Under the pieces are notes generated by a model that was not told where the DNA came from, did no database searches, and saw nothing but the letters and a program-made list of their open reading frames with translations. A stretch of 64,000 nucleotides of DNA from Tubiluchus corallicola (taxonomy: Eukaryota > Priapulida > Priapulimorpha > Priapulimorphida > Tubiluchidae). The DNA lies in contig JAQGDQ010000697.1 of assembly GCA_030141605.1 (NCBI GenBank), positions 46,850 through 110,849 on the forward strand. Direction: 5' to 3'. Position numbers and translations under genes: made by a program. This document shows positions 12,259-23,246 of the stretch, piece by piece; position 1 is the stretch's first letter; every line of letters starts with the position of its first letter.

Positions 12259-13010
12259 AATAGTTGCCCTGTGTCTGTACAAAATAGGCCTATCTTACCT
12301 TAGTCAGTTTAAGTCTGAGGTTAAATTATAATAAGATATAGTTGTGGTTTCTTCCATCAATGTCCAGCCAAGCAAAATTTATTAACTTGTTTGTAGCTGT
12401 TGTTGTACTCTCTAAATTTTTGTTTACAGTAAATTTGGTTTCTGAACTTATGTGCACATTTCAAGGTAAATTAAATTTAATGAATTTTAGTTTTATTACA
12501 TGTGTCTTTTGAATAAAAATTTTAATGTGATTTTGTTTTTGAATTATGATTATGAGAATTGGGTGCAAAGATCATCATTTTAATAATGGCTGTTACAGTA
12601 TGAACAGTGATGAACTAAAGTAGTGTATTATAGTTGTACAGAAAATTAATATCTGAAAGAAAACTTTCTACTGAGTATGCTACCCACACGTAGCTAAAAC
12701 AATAACGTATATATCTAAGCTTTTCGCCGAGTGACGAATATTACTTTCGTTACTTTGACAAAGGTTTACAACACACCATCATGCGCTTCTAAATGAAGTA
12801 AGATCATGTCACACAAATTAAATGAGAAATTACTTAAATGGTAGCGGCTTCGACAGTAAAGCAGCATAACATGTTCATCCTCTTTGTACACGGTTTTTTG
12901 TTTATAAAGTGACATTTGAAGCAAGGTGGCAGTAGTGCTGCACAAAGTTGATAATCTCTACTATGCGATGGCCTCTTCAGTCGTTTAACTATTAATTAGT
13001 TTTTGCAAAT

Positions 13011-13419
13011 TTACTGTGAGTTGTTGTCACATTTCACTCGATGATTGCAGAGACCTACGCGAACAGAGCAAGATCTTCCAAGGTTAGTGCACTGAAATAC
13101 TGAAGCATCTTTGGTACGATTCTTCCTTCTTTGACTCTTCTCTTCCCATAGTAGCTGAAGCCTATCTTCGTTGTGCTTCACCCCATCAAACACTGGCATC
13201 CACCAAGTTTCCCCCAGAGCAAGATCTTCGAAGGTTAGTGCACTGAAATGCTGAAGCATCTTTAGTACGATTCTTTCTTCTTTGACGCCTCTCTTCCCAT
13301 AGTAGCTGAAGCCTATCTTCGTTGTGCTTCACCCCATGAAACAATGGCATCTGCCAAGTTTCCCTGTCCGAGGTTGCTATTTCCAGGTTTTGGCAATTAC
13401 GTACAATGAACGACAGCAA
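13011..13419 (-). pseudogene. LINE (Jockey/L2-like) ORF2 C-terminal relic, tandemly duplicated
   Basis: The minus strand encodes, in decayed form, a peptide with the sequence DRETWQMPLFHGVKH, then a basic KRQRRKNRTKD-type stretch, then C-(x4)-S-C-S-V-R-V-G-L-C-N-H, resembling the C-terminal Cys/His tail seen in many LINE ORF2 proteins (..C.C.R.C.SRIGLxSH..). A 151-bp part is present twice (starting near 13065 and 13216). A single copy is in the B-C spacer. The element is inactive and only the last 80 or so codons remain. Confidence 0.5.
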
Positions 13420-13430
13420 AGTTTTATTTA

Positions 13431-13905
13431 GTATGACTTAAATATCTGATATGGTGGTCCCATTGATAGGCTACGTTGTTTTGGTTCAATTACTGTTACC
13501 ATCTTTATTATTACAATTTGAAATAATAATAATTCAAATAAACAATCTACGCTTTCTACAATCATACTTGATATTGTAGCTAATGCTCCTGGCAGCACTA
13601 ACAGCAACAACACAAACAGCAACAAGAGCAGCAGCAACAGCAGCACTAACAGCAATAACAACAGCACTAACAGCAACAACAACAGCAGCGACAACAACAA
13701 CAGCAACGACAACAACAACAACAGCAGCAGTAGCAGCAACATAGTATGACATAGTATGTTTATTTAGTATGACTTAAGCATCTGATATGGCGGTCTCATT
13801 GATAGTCTTTCTTGTTTCAGTTTAGTTACTGTTACCATCTTTATTATTTCAATTTGAAATAATAATAATTCAAATAAACAATCTACACTTTCTACAATCA
13901 TTACA
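13431..13905. repeat. Duplicated 140-bp block flanking a CAG/CAA repeat
   Basis: The block gtatgacttaa...tctacaatcat at about 13431-13563 recurs at about 13767-13903 (offset 336 bp). Between the two lies a (CAACAG/CAGCAA)n tract at about 13590-13745. The matching B-C spacer has only one, deleted, block and no CAG tract. Confidence 0.75.
13590..13745. repeat. CAG/CAA trinucleotide microsatellite
   Basis: An imperfect run of cag, caa and aac triplets. The poly-Leu and Ala/Val-rich open frames on the minus strand are by-products of the repeat. Confidence 0.85.
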
Positions 13906-14980
13906 GCTTTAATTAGACAAAATCAGACAATTAAAAAAAAAATAGGTAAAATATTTTCTGGAAAACTTCACATGCAGTTTAATTCCATGTAAAGCTTGAT
14001 GCTGTTTGACTTCCATCACTAAGAATGCACAAGAGCTATTCAGTATTAAACTGCTTCTGCTCTCTGGATGCTCTATTAATAAAATAAGTTCTTTCTTGTT
14101 CTTCGTTTTTTTCTCTATTTATCTTGTTTATTCTGTGTACACTTGTTTATCTGTTTGTTTTAGTTCTCATCTGTTTAGCTGTTTTTTTATTGATTCATTT
14201 GTGTCTGACTTAATCGTAACATTTGTGCACATTTCTGACATGTATCTGGAAGAGAACCGGAAATCTATGCACATATTCAATTTGGCCATAATAATACGGT
14301 TCAATATTCCAACGAAGTGAACAAAAATGTGAACCCAAGTGTCAAAAATAATGGAATTGTAATTTCAAAAGTGGAAGAAACATGGAAATACGTCTTTATA
14401 CAGGGTGTGTAGAAATCAGATCTGATGCTATTGGAAATTTTGAAATTTAGTGAGTAGGTTATTATGTAGTTATATATTTTGATAATATAAGTCACCTTAG
14501 AGATAAGCATATATGTAACTCTTGGTTTAGAATATTGTTATTGTAGAATTAAGGTTTTGTTGAAACTGGCATGCTGTAAAACATTCTAAAATCTGGAAAC
14601 TGGATTATAATTATATATTATATATTTTTCTAAATGTAAGTAACCCAAAAGATAGGCATATTGTTTTACTCTCGGATTAGAATATTGATATTGTGTGAGT
14701 CGTCAGAATTAAAATGAACCTGAAATAACAGAAATGATGTTCCAGTTTCTCCTGGTGATTTCCCACATTGCCTGGAGCAAAAAAGCGAAAAAATAGCAGA
14801 TGACAAATCGCCGTGCTTGTAAATTCGGATAATACGTCTTGCTTGACAAAAGTTTTAAAACTGTAAATACAAGAACACAGATTAGAATGTCGTGATAATT
14901 ATTATGACAAAAGGTTAGTATACTGTTCACATCTTGATTAATATGCTTTTAGATCATTCCTGTAATAAAGTCGCATGTTA

Positions 14981-15258
14981 CTCACAGACCTCTCAACCAT
15001 GTCAGCTGTTACTGTTACTAAAACCTAGAAGACCTCGCTGCTATTTCATGTAGACCTCTCAACTATGCAAATTGTTACTGTTAGTGTTACTAAAATCTAG
15101 GAGGCCTCGTTGCTATTTGATGGCTATTCTTCGAGTTTGCAGTGAAGTATTGTATGGGCGTGATGGCGGTCTTAGAATTTAATTATAATCACAAGGTTTT
15201 TATTATTTTAGCAACCAAAACGTAAAGAGACATTAGAAAGCCTGCTTGAATCTGCAAA
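14981..15258 (+). promoter_or_regulatory. Shared 5' flank of Ig gene B
   Basis: Homologous to the flank of gene A, including the acceptor-like ttattattttag ending at 15211 and a 47-nt stretch before the ATG. A repeated unit (gacctcgctgctatttcatg / ggcctcgttgctatttgatg) lies at about 15030-15122. A regulatory function is inferred from conservation only. Confidence 0.4.
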
Positions 15259-18200
15259 ATGAGGTCATACGATACACTGCTGCATTTGATTGTTTTCCTG
15301 TTCATTAACTGTAAGTAAAAACAAAAAATTATTTCTTAACGTCAGAAATAAAACTTCTAATCTGTAGTAATGCAAAGATTAACTAACGTTATTTCCTAGT
15401 TTCTCAGAAAAAAAATTTATATATATATATGTAATTATGTATTTATTTATAATTATGTATCTATGTATGTGTACTTGGTTATATGGTTCTATTTTTGAAA
15501 TCAATTCATTCATTACGCATACTAGCCGTAGCAGCTAAATCTAAATTTCTTATTTTTAAGTTTGTACTTTTTGCAGATGCATGGTGTGAATCACAATATT
15601 TTGAACAAGAACCTGAGGATGTTCCTACTCTTCCTGGAGATGACGTTGTGGTACAATGTGTAGTAAAAAGCGGGGTTCCACAAGGATATCAGTTTTCTTG
15701 GTTTCTTAATGAACAGTTCTTTGATCCAGACGCGGATGATAATTATGATTATATTGGCGGTCATCCTCCTAGCATTGGAAACTGGAGTATAAGAATTAAA
15801 AATGTAAATGTAAATCAACGTGATGGTTCCTATCACTGCCGAGTGTCAGTTATTGGTGAAGGATATGAAGATTCTAGCAAAGGAAAAGTAATTGTTGTTG
15901 GTAAGATTTTTAATTATCTTTTTTCAGTTTTTTAAATCTGTAATTATACATTTGACATTAAGCGTCTCTACAAAAAATGTAATTACATTTACATATCACA
16001 TGTTCAGATTTGATTTCTATGTATTAGAATCTGAGAGTTTGTAAGTTTAACAGAAGAAAGATAAAGTACAAATTGTCACAGTTTTGTAACACAGCACCTG
16101 CTGCTATGCTTCTACAGTTGATGATAATGTAGGAGCGGCTGTTGCTTTCTGCTCTACAGTGTGTATTAGCCCTATGTGCTAAAAAATTCAATTTTTAAAT
16201 TAGATGCTTCATATGTTAATTTTTGACTCTTTCTTTTTTAATTCTTGTGATAAAAGTTAAGTGTGAGTAAGGTTTAATGGTTTATTAACCTGGAAAATGA
16301 AATTTATTACTAGTTTAGACAAACGTAATTCACTGCGTTAGCAACAGCATGCCTACTAGTAGTAAATGCTGACAAGACAATGCTGTCACACTGTATATGG
16401 GTCACTTATGTGTACAAGTTGTAGAAGATGAGATAAAGTATGAAATGTCATAGAGAGTAGTGACACAATAGGTGCCCTGATGCATATTATTTTTTATTTA
16501 CCATCTATCACACATTATATGATTTGATAATAAAGATTAGTCCAAGGCCAAGAGTAGAAATGACCAGTTTTTACCCATATAGAGTAAGAGACAGTGACAG
16601 AGGCAAACAACTCCACAGTAGTATTGAGTCAATGGAAAGCTGCCATTATTATGGAGCAGGTCCTGAGTGCTCTTCATTGGCGTTCAGTCCTTATCTATTT
16701 AGACAACATCATAGTCTATGGCTGAACTTTTGAGAGTACCTCTCCCTCTTCCAGGAAGCCTTCGTGCACCTATAAAAAGCTGAGCTTAAATTAAATGCTA
16801 AAAAATGTCTTCTCACACAGAAAGAAGTTACTTACCTTTATTACATTGTTTCTTCTGATAGTGTCAAGACTGATCTTACTAAAACTGAAGCAGTTTATAA
16901 TTGGCCCCAACATCAAAACTTGAAGCAACTTTCGCAGACTGTGTACTTACTATAGGTGCTTTTTTACATTGCATCACATCACATCACTTTACATCGCATC
17001 ACTTCACTTCACATCGCATTACATCAAATCACATTGCATCACATCACATCATATCACTTCACTTCACATCACATCACACCGCATCATATTATATTACATA
17101 ATATTATTTAGTACCTGCCTAGTATTTTCACTACTAGTTCTACTTCCTTTCTCACTGTCTTTGTGTCTACTCTAGAAACTCTTCAGCCATTGCTCATGAG
17201 ACTAGACCTGAAACAAGATTACACTGTGATTATTCAGCTATTTTGCTTTTCTCTGGATGCTTTTTTTCTTTTCCCTTTGTATTTTTTTCTTCATTTATCC
17301 TAATTCATATTTCAGCTGGGGGTATTTGATTTAGCTTTCATTATTTATTCACTTAATTGTTGCTTAATTAATTCATTCATACTTGACTTAGTGTGTATAA
17401 TATAGTAACTGTTGTGTAGAAACGTTATCTCTGACGTGTATCTAGGAAATATTTGAAAATGTGTTTATGAACTAATTTAAAGTCGTAATTATAATAGTTC
17501 CAGCAAATATTAGAATGCTGCTGAATGATGTGCTACATGTGAAACCCTCGATTATAGTTGAAGCAAAAGACATCTGTAATCAGCTCAAATGTGAAGCCAT
17601 AAGCAACTGCAAAGTTCTGCCAGCCATAAGTTGGTTTATTGGTAATATCTTTCTAATTATTATATACTTTAATGATCTATGTAACTTATTCTGTTTTGAT
17701 ATAAACTAATCATATCATATCATCATCTTCATCATCACCACCCGACTGAGTTACTGCTTACATCAACACACACACCATGCCAGCTTTTATCTTATCCTTG
17801 TCACCAGCACCACCACTACTACAGTAGCCCTTACTTAAACTATATTAAAATATTTTTAAATAGATTATCGTTGACATAAAGGTAATATTAAGTGTACATT
17901 AGGTGCATTAAATCAAAAACCTATTTATACGTCACATATTTTCTTGTTATCATCAGGTTATAATTTATATTACATGCAGGTTCAGCTCCTGTCAACTCTA
18001 GTTCAGAAACTATGCTGGATCTAAACACCAATTTTACTAATGTTGTGAGCACAATGGATGATTATTCATTTAAACCTGAAGATAATGGAAAGCAGCTGAC
18101 CTGTCAAGTTTTTATACATGACATTTTGTCAAAACAGTTTATTAACAAGACACCAAATGTACAATGTAAGTTAAATTTTTATTAATCCATCTTACTGCTA

Positions 18201-21200
18201 GATGTAAGTAAAATTTTCAGACAGAGTGTCCATGTTACAACAACCACATTAGGAACACGTTTTAAACACTGTGTATTGAAGAAGTGTATGTAGCATGCTG
18301 CAAATGACCTTGATGGGTCTGGGTCTTTTAGACTGAAAAAGTGAAGTAAAATTGAACAATAAATAAAAGTAGAATTATGTATGCATAATCATATATCTGT
18401 ATATCCTCACTTAGTTATAATATTCTATTTTTAAATTCAATTGATTCATTACACATATTAGCAATAGCAGCAAAATCTGAATTCCTTATTTTCAAGTTTG
18501 TGTTTTTTGCAGATGTGCGGAGTGAATCACAATATTTTGAACAAGAACCTGAGGATGTTCCTACTCTTCCTGGAGATGACGTTGTGGTACATTGTGCAGT
18601 AAAAAGTGAGGTTCTACAAGTTCCACAAGGATATGCATTAGTTTGGTTTCTTAATAACCAGTTCGTTGATCCATACGCAGATGATAACTATTATTATATT
18701 AACAGTGATCATCTTAACACTGGAAACTGGAGTATAAAGATTAAGGATGTAAATGTAAATCAACGTGATGGTTCCTATCACTGTAAAGTGACAGTTTATG
18801 GTCCAGGAGGAGGAAGTGAAGATTCTCGCAAAGGAGAAGTAATTGTTGTCGGTAAGATTTTTAATTATCTCATCTCAGTTTTTTAAAATCAGTAATTATA
18901 CAATTTGACATTAAACGCTTCTACAGAAAATGTAATTAAATTTACATATCATATGTTCAGATTTCATTTCTGTGTATTAGAGGTTAAGAGTTTCAGAGGA
19001 GGAAGATAAAGTCACAGTTTTGTAACACAACACCTGCTGTGATGCATCTACAGTTAATGATAAAATAGGATCAGCTTTTGCTTTCTCCTTTACAGTGTGT
19101 ATTAGTAGTATTTCTAAAAAAATTTTAATTTTTAAAGTAAATAGTTTGTATGTTAGTTTTTTCCTCTTTATTAATTTTTGTGATAAAATTAAGTGTGAGT
19201 ATAGGAGTACAGTGTAATGGTTCAATTACTTAGAAAATAAAATCAATTAATATTTTAGACAAATGTAATTCATTGCATTAGTGACCACATGCCTACTAGT
19301 AGTAAATGCTGACAAGACAATGCTGTCACACTGTATATTGGTCACTTATGTGTACAAGTTGTAGAAGCTGAGATAAAGTATGAAATGTCATAGAGAGTAG
19401 TGACACAATAGGTGACCTGATGCATATTATTTTTTATTTACCATCTATCACACATTATATGATTTGATAATAAATATTAGTCCAAGGCCAAGAGTAGTTT
19501 TTACCCATATAGAGTAACAGACGGTGACAGCGGCAAACAACTCTGTAGTAGTATTTGGTCAATGGAAAGCTGCCATTATTATGGAGCAGGTCCTGAGTGC
19601 TCTTCATTGGCGTTCAGTCCTTATCTATTTAGACAACATCATAGTCTATGGCTGAACTTTTGAGAGTACCTCTCCCTCTTCCAGGAAGCCTTCGTGCACC
19701 TAGAAAAAGCTGAGCTTAAATTAAATGCTAAAAAATGTCTTCTCACACAGAAAGAAGTTACTTACCTTTATTACATTGTTTCTTCTGATAGTGTCAAGAC
19801 TGATCTTACTAAAACTGAAGCAGTTTATAATTGGCCCCAACATCAAAACTTGAAGCAACTTTCGCAGACTGTGTACTTACTAGAGGCGCTTTTTTTACAT
19901 CGCATCACTTCACTTCACATCGTATTACATTAGATCACATTGCATCACTTCACATCACTTCACATTGCATCACATTACATCACTTCACATCGCATCACTT
20001 CACATCGCATCACATCACATCACATCGCATCATATTATATTACATAATATTATTTAGTACCAGCCTAGTATTTCCACTACTAGTTCTACTTCCTTTCTCA
20101 CTGTCTTTGTGTCTACTCTAGAAACTCTTCAGCCATTGCTCATGAGACAAGACCTGAAACAAGATTACACTGTGATTATTCAGCAATTTTGCTTTTCTCT
20201 GCATGCTTTTTTCTTTTCCTTTTTTATTTTTTTCTTCATTTATCCTAATTCATATTTTAGTTAGGGCAAGTTGATTTAGTTTTCATTATTTATTCACTTA
20301 ATTGTTGCTTAATTAATTCATTCGTATCTGACTTAGCGTGTATAATATAGTAACTGTTGTGTAGAAACGTTATCTCTGACGTGTATCTAGGAAATATTTG
20401 AAAATGCGTTCATGAACTAATTTAAAGTCATAATTATAATAGTTCCAGCAACTATCAGTATGCTGCTGAATGATGTGCCACATGTGAAACACTCGATTAC
20501 AGTTGAAGTAGAAGACATCTCTAATCAGCTCAAATGTGAAGCCATAAGCAACTGCAAAGTTCTGCCAACCATAAGTTGGTTTATTGGTAATATCTTTCTA
20601 ATTATTATATACTTTAATGATCTATGTAACTTATTCTGTTTTGATATAAATTAATCATATCATATCATCATCTTCATCATCACCAGCTAACTAAGTTACT
20701 GCTTACATCAACACACATGCCATGCCAGCTTTTATCATATCCTTGTCACCAGCACCACCTTACTACAGTAGCCCTTACTTAAACTATATTAAAATATTTT
20801 TAAATAGATTATCATTGACATAAAGGAAATATTAAGTGTACATTAGGTGCATTAAATCAAAAACCTATTTATACGCCACATATTTTCTTGTTATCATCAG
20901 GTTATAATTTATATTACATGCAGGTTCAGCTCCTGTCAACTCTCGTTCAGAAACTATGCTGGATCTAAACACTAATTTTACTAATGTTGTGAGCACATTG
21001 GATGATTATTCATTTAAACCTGAAGACAATGGAAAACAGCTGACCTGTCAGGTTTTTATACATGACATTTTGTCAAAACAATTTATTTACAGGACACTAA
21101 ATGTACAATGTAAGTTAAATTTTTATTAATCTATGTTACTGCTAGATGTAAGTAAAATTTTCAGACCGAGTGTTCATGTTACAACCACCACATAAGGAAC

Positions 21201-23246
21201 ACGTTTTAAACACTGTGTATTGAAGAAGTGTATGTAGCATGCTGCAAATGACCTTGATGGGTCTGGGTCTTTTAGAGTGAAAAAGTGAAGTAAAATTGAA
21301 CAGTAAATAAAAGTAACATTAAAATCAAAATTATTGTTAATGATGTTACAAATCCACAATTTTTTAGTTTTGATGTCCAGGCTTTTCTTTTTTTCTTTGA
21401 CTCTCTTTCTATTTATCCTCTTTCCCTGTATCTCTCCTTCTGTCTTGTCTTGCATTCCTGCTATATATAAGGAGATACGTTTTTGATACAGATATTACAT
21501 CTGTTACCGTGAAATTGCCCAATGGAGATGATACTAAGATTACAGTTGGCAGTGGCTTTGAGCTGATTTGTGATGCAAATGGGAACCCAGAACCTTCTTA
21601 TCAGTGGAGTGGTCCTAATTTGTCAAGTGGAAACACCGGCAAAAAAGTTACGAAGAAAAATGTGGAATTAGTTGACGGAGGGACATACACTTGTACAGCT
21701 AGGAATGTTGTTGGAGAGAGAAAGGGCAGCTTAACTATAAAAATTGTAAAAGAGGGTGACAAGGAAGAAAGCGGTGATAAAGAAAATGGTGGTGGGGGAT
21801 CTGGAGATGGGGATAATGGTAAGTGCATTGATTAAGAACCTAAGAGAATTAACCTTGCAAAAACACAGAAGTGGTTGTTAGTTATGCAATAGTTTTGTTT
21901 CTGTTACCGGAGTGTCGTACATTTTCATTTGCGATTGATAACTGAAAGTACTACTACCAATAATTAAACATGTGCTGGCACCTACATTTAAGATTGTTCA
22001 TTTTTGTAACTTAATTTAAGTTTAATGAAGAGTGATAGAGTGAGATTGAATTATTTTATATTAAATAATTAATTATGCACATCATATAATCAATAAGCTC
22101 AACAAATTGTTTAACATTAAGTCCATTTTTATACAATGTTGTAATATTAAGCTCACTTGTTGTAATTAATGGTCAATGATATCAGCTGCCCTTTTTCCTA
22201 GAATCAATGTTAACAGCTGCGTCAGGGCAACGGCTTTCTAGAAAGAGCAATGACCAGCTGCACACAGTTCTTAGAAACTGTTACAGGGCAATGAATCACT
22301 GTACTCATTTCCGTATGTCCTGGATACAGCAATGACCAGATGTGCTCATTTCCCTACTTCCTGGTAACAGTAATGACCAGATGTGCTCATTTCCCTATTT
22401 CCTGGATACAGGTATGGCCAGATGTGCTCATTTCCCTACTTCCTGGAAACAGTAATGACCAGATGTGCTCATTTCCCTATTTCCTGGATACAGTTATGAC
22501 CAGATGTGCTCATTTCCGTATGTCCTAGAAACAGCAATGACCAGTTGTGCTCATTTCCCTATTTCCTGGATATAGTTACGACCAGATGTGTTCATTTCCC
22601 TATTTCGTGGTTACAGCAACGACCAGTTGTGCTTACTTCCTAGAAATAGCCATTAACACCTGCATCCAGTTCTTGGAAACCGTCGCATCAGGACAAAGAC
22701 TCACTCCTAGGAAACACCCTAGCAGCTGCATAGTCCTGCCTATACAGCCAATCAGCAACAAAATGCTCTGACCAATAAGACTCAAGCTGACCACTGACCA
22801 GAACTTGGTTGACAGTATTCCTTTCAGGTTATTACAATTTTTTAATTTTTTTAATCAAAGAGAGAACGAATGATGTTACGTAAAGTATTTCTAAGAATTT
22901 TTTGATAAATCATAACCATTATACTATGTTGATAATGCAGAGAATTAATTAGCTTCAATGTATATTGATTATTAATGGTGTACTTGTCCTGGGACCTACA
23001 TTTTAAGTTTATTGATTCTAGCCCTTTGCATTTGGGAGTTAAGAAGAATTAAATAGTTGAAAATTGAATGCCTAACATCAATGATGAAAAACCAGCATAA
23101 GGCCTGTAGCTCCTACATCTGTGAGTTTAGTTACAAGCATTAATGTTCTTGATTTTGTTCCAGGACAAAATGGTTGCAATTTTCCGAGAAAGACCTTGTT
23201 TGGACACGTTGTTATTCTCACTGTTATTGTTCATTTTATTAGATGA
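15259..23246 (+). CDS. Ig gene B: V-C2-V-C2-I immunoglobulin-superfamily protein with duplicated module
   Basis: Nine phase-1 exons: 15259-15310 (signal peptide MRSYDTLLHLIVFLF), 15577-15900 (V, copy a), 17498-17641 + 17980-18165 (C2, copy a), 18513-18851 (V, copy b), 20443-20586 + 20924-21109 (C2, copy b), 21492-21818 (I-set-like domain plus acidic linker) and 23164-23246 (hydrophobic tail, tga). If all are used the product has 594 residues. V copy a keeps VQCVVKS, FSWFLN and RDGSYHC; V copy b keeps VHCAVKS, LVWFLN and RDGSYHC. The module V-intron-C2 was duplicated as a unit of about 2.94 kb that includes a gypsy relic. The junction at about 18370 joins the post-C2 intron straight to a V-upstream intron, removing one I-set exon. 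Because all exons are symmetric, skipping one module would also give an in-frame V-C2-I protein, so alternative or mutually exclusive use of V copies is possible. Predicted cell-surface, GPI-type. Confidence 0.75.
16560..16960 (+). pseudogene. Ty3/gypsy reverse-transcriptase relic in the V-C2 intron (gene B, copy a)
   Basis: One plus frame has a YLDN motif at about 16692-16703 in the place of the catalytic YxDD of gypsy-type RT. After a stop and a frame change, another frame has the downstream RT region recognisable from words such as KTDLTKTEAV and YNWPQHQNL. The catalytic second Asp is lost, there are stops and frameshifts, and no gag, integrase or LTR is adjacent. The relic sits in the same intron position in three of the four V-C2 introns, so it was inserted before the duplications. 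Confidence 0.7.
16966..17095. repeat. (ACATC)n-like degenerate pentamer repeat
   Basis: A run of catcacatcac/ttcacatcgc words immediately after the gypsy relic. Homologous runs follow the other relics (19896-20030, 28838-28960). His/Thr/Ser-rich open frames here are artefacts. Confidence 0.85.
19490..19890 (+). pseudogene. Ty3/gypsy RT relic (gene B, copy b)
   Basis: Nearly identical to the relic at 16560-16960, with a small deletion near 19496 relative to it. The same stop and frame breaks are seen, and the motif HLEKAELKLNAKKC is readable. It was copied together with the internal V-C2 duplication. Confidence 0.7.
19896..20030. repeat. (ACATC)n-like repeat (gene B, copy b)
   Basis: Same pentamer-type array as at 16966-17095, differing in length and order of variants. 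Confidence 0.85.
22290..22640. repeat. About 41-bp minisatellite in the last intron of Ig gene B
   Basis: Eight or so units of the gaccagatgtg/ctcatttcc/cctggatacag family, homologous to those in the last introns of genes A and C but with its own unit order. Confidence 0.85.

Larger units (their letters stand above)
12259..14980. other. Intergenic between Ig genes A and B, shared with the B-C spacer
   Basis: Most of this spacer is homologous to 23247-25740, so it belongs to the tandem duplication unit. It contains a candidate poly(A) signal (aataaa at 12512, absent at the matching place in B), LINE-tail relics on the minus strand (13011-13419), a CAG/CAA repeat and a repeated 140-bp block. 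The plus open frame at 14006-14320 has no recognisable domain. Confidence 0.6.

Noticed and set aside
13428-13752. Poly-Leu and Ala/Val-rich minus open frames
   Set aside because: Direct consequence of the CAG/CAA microsatellite.
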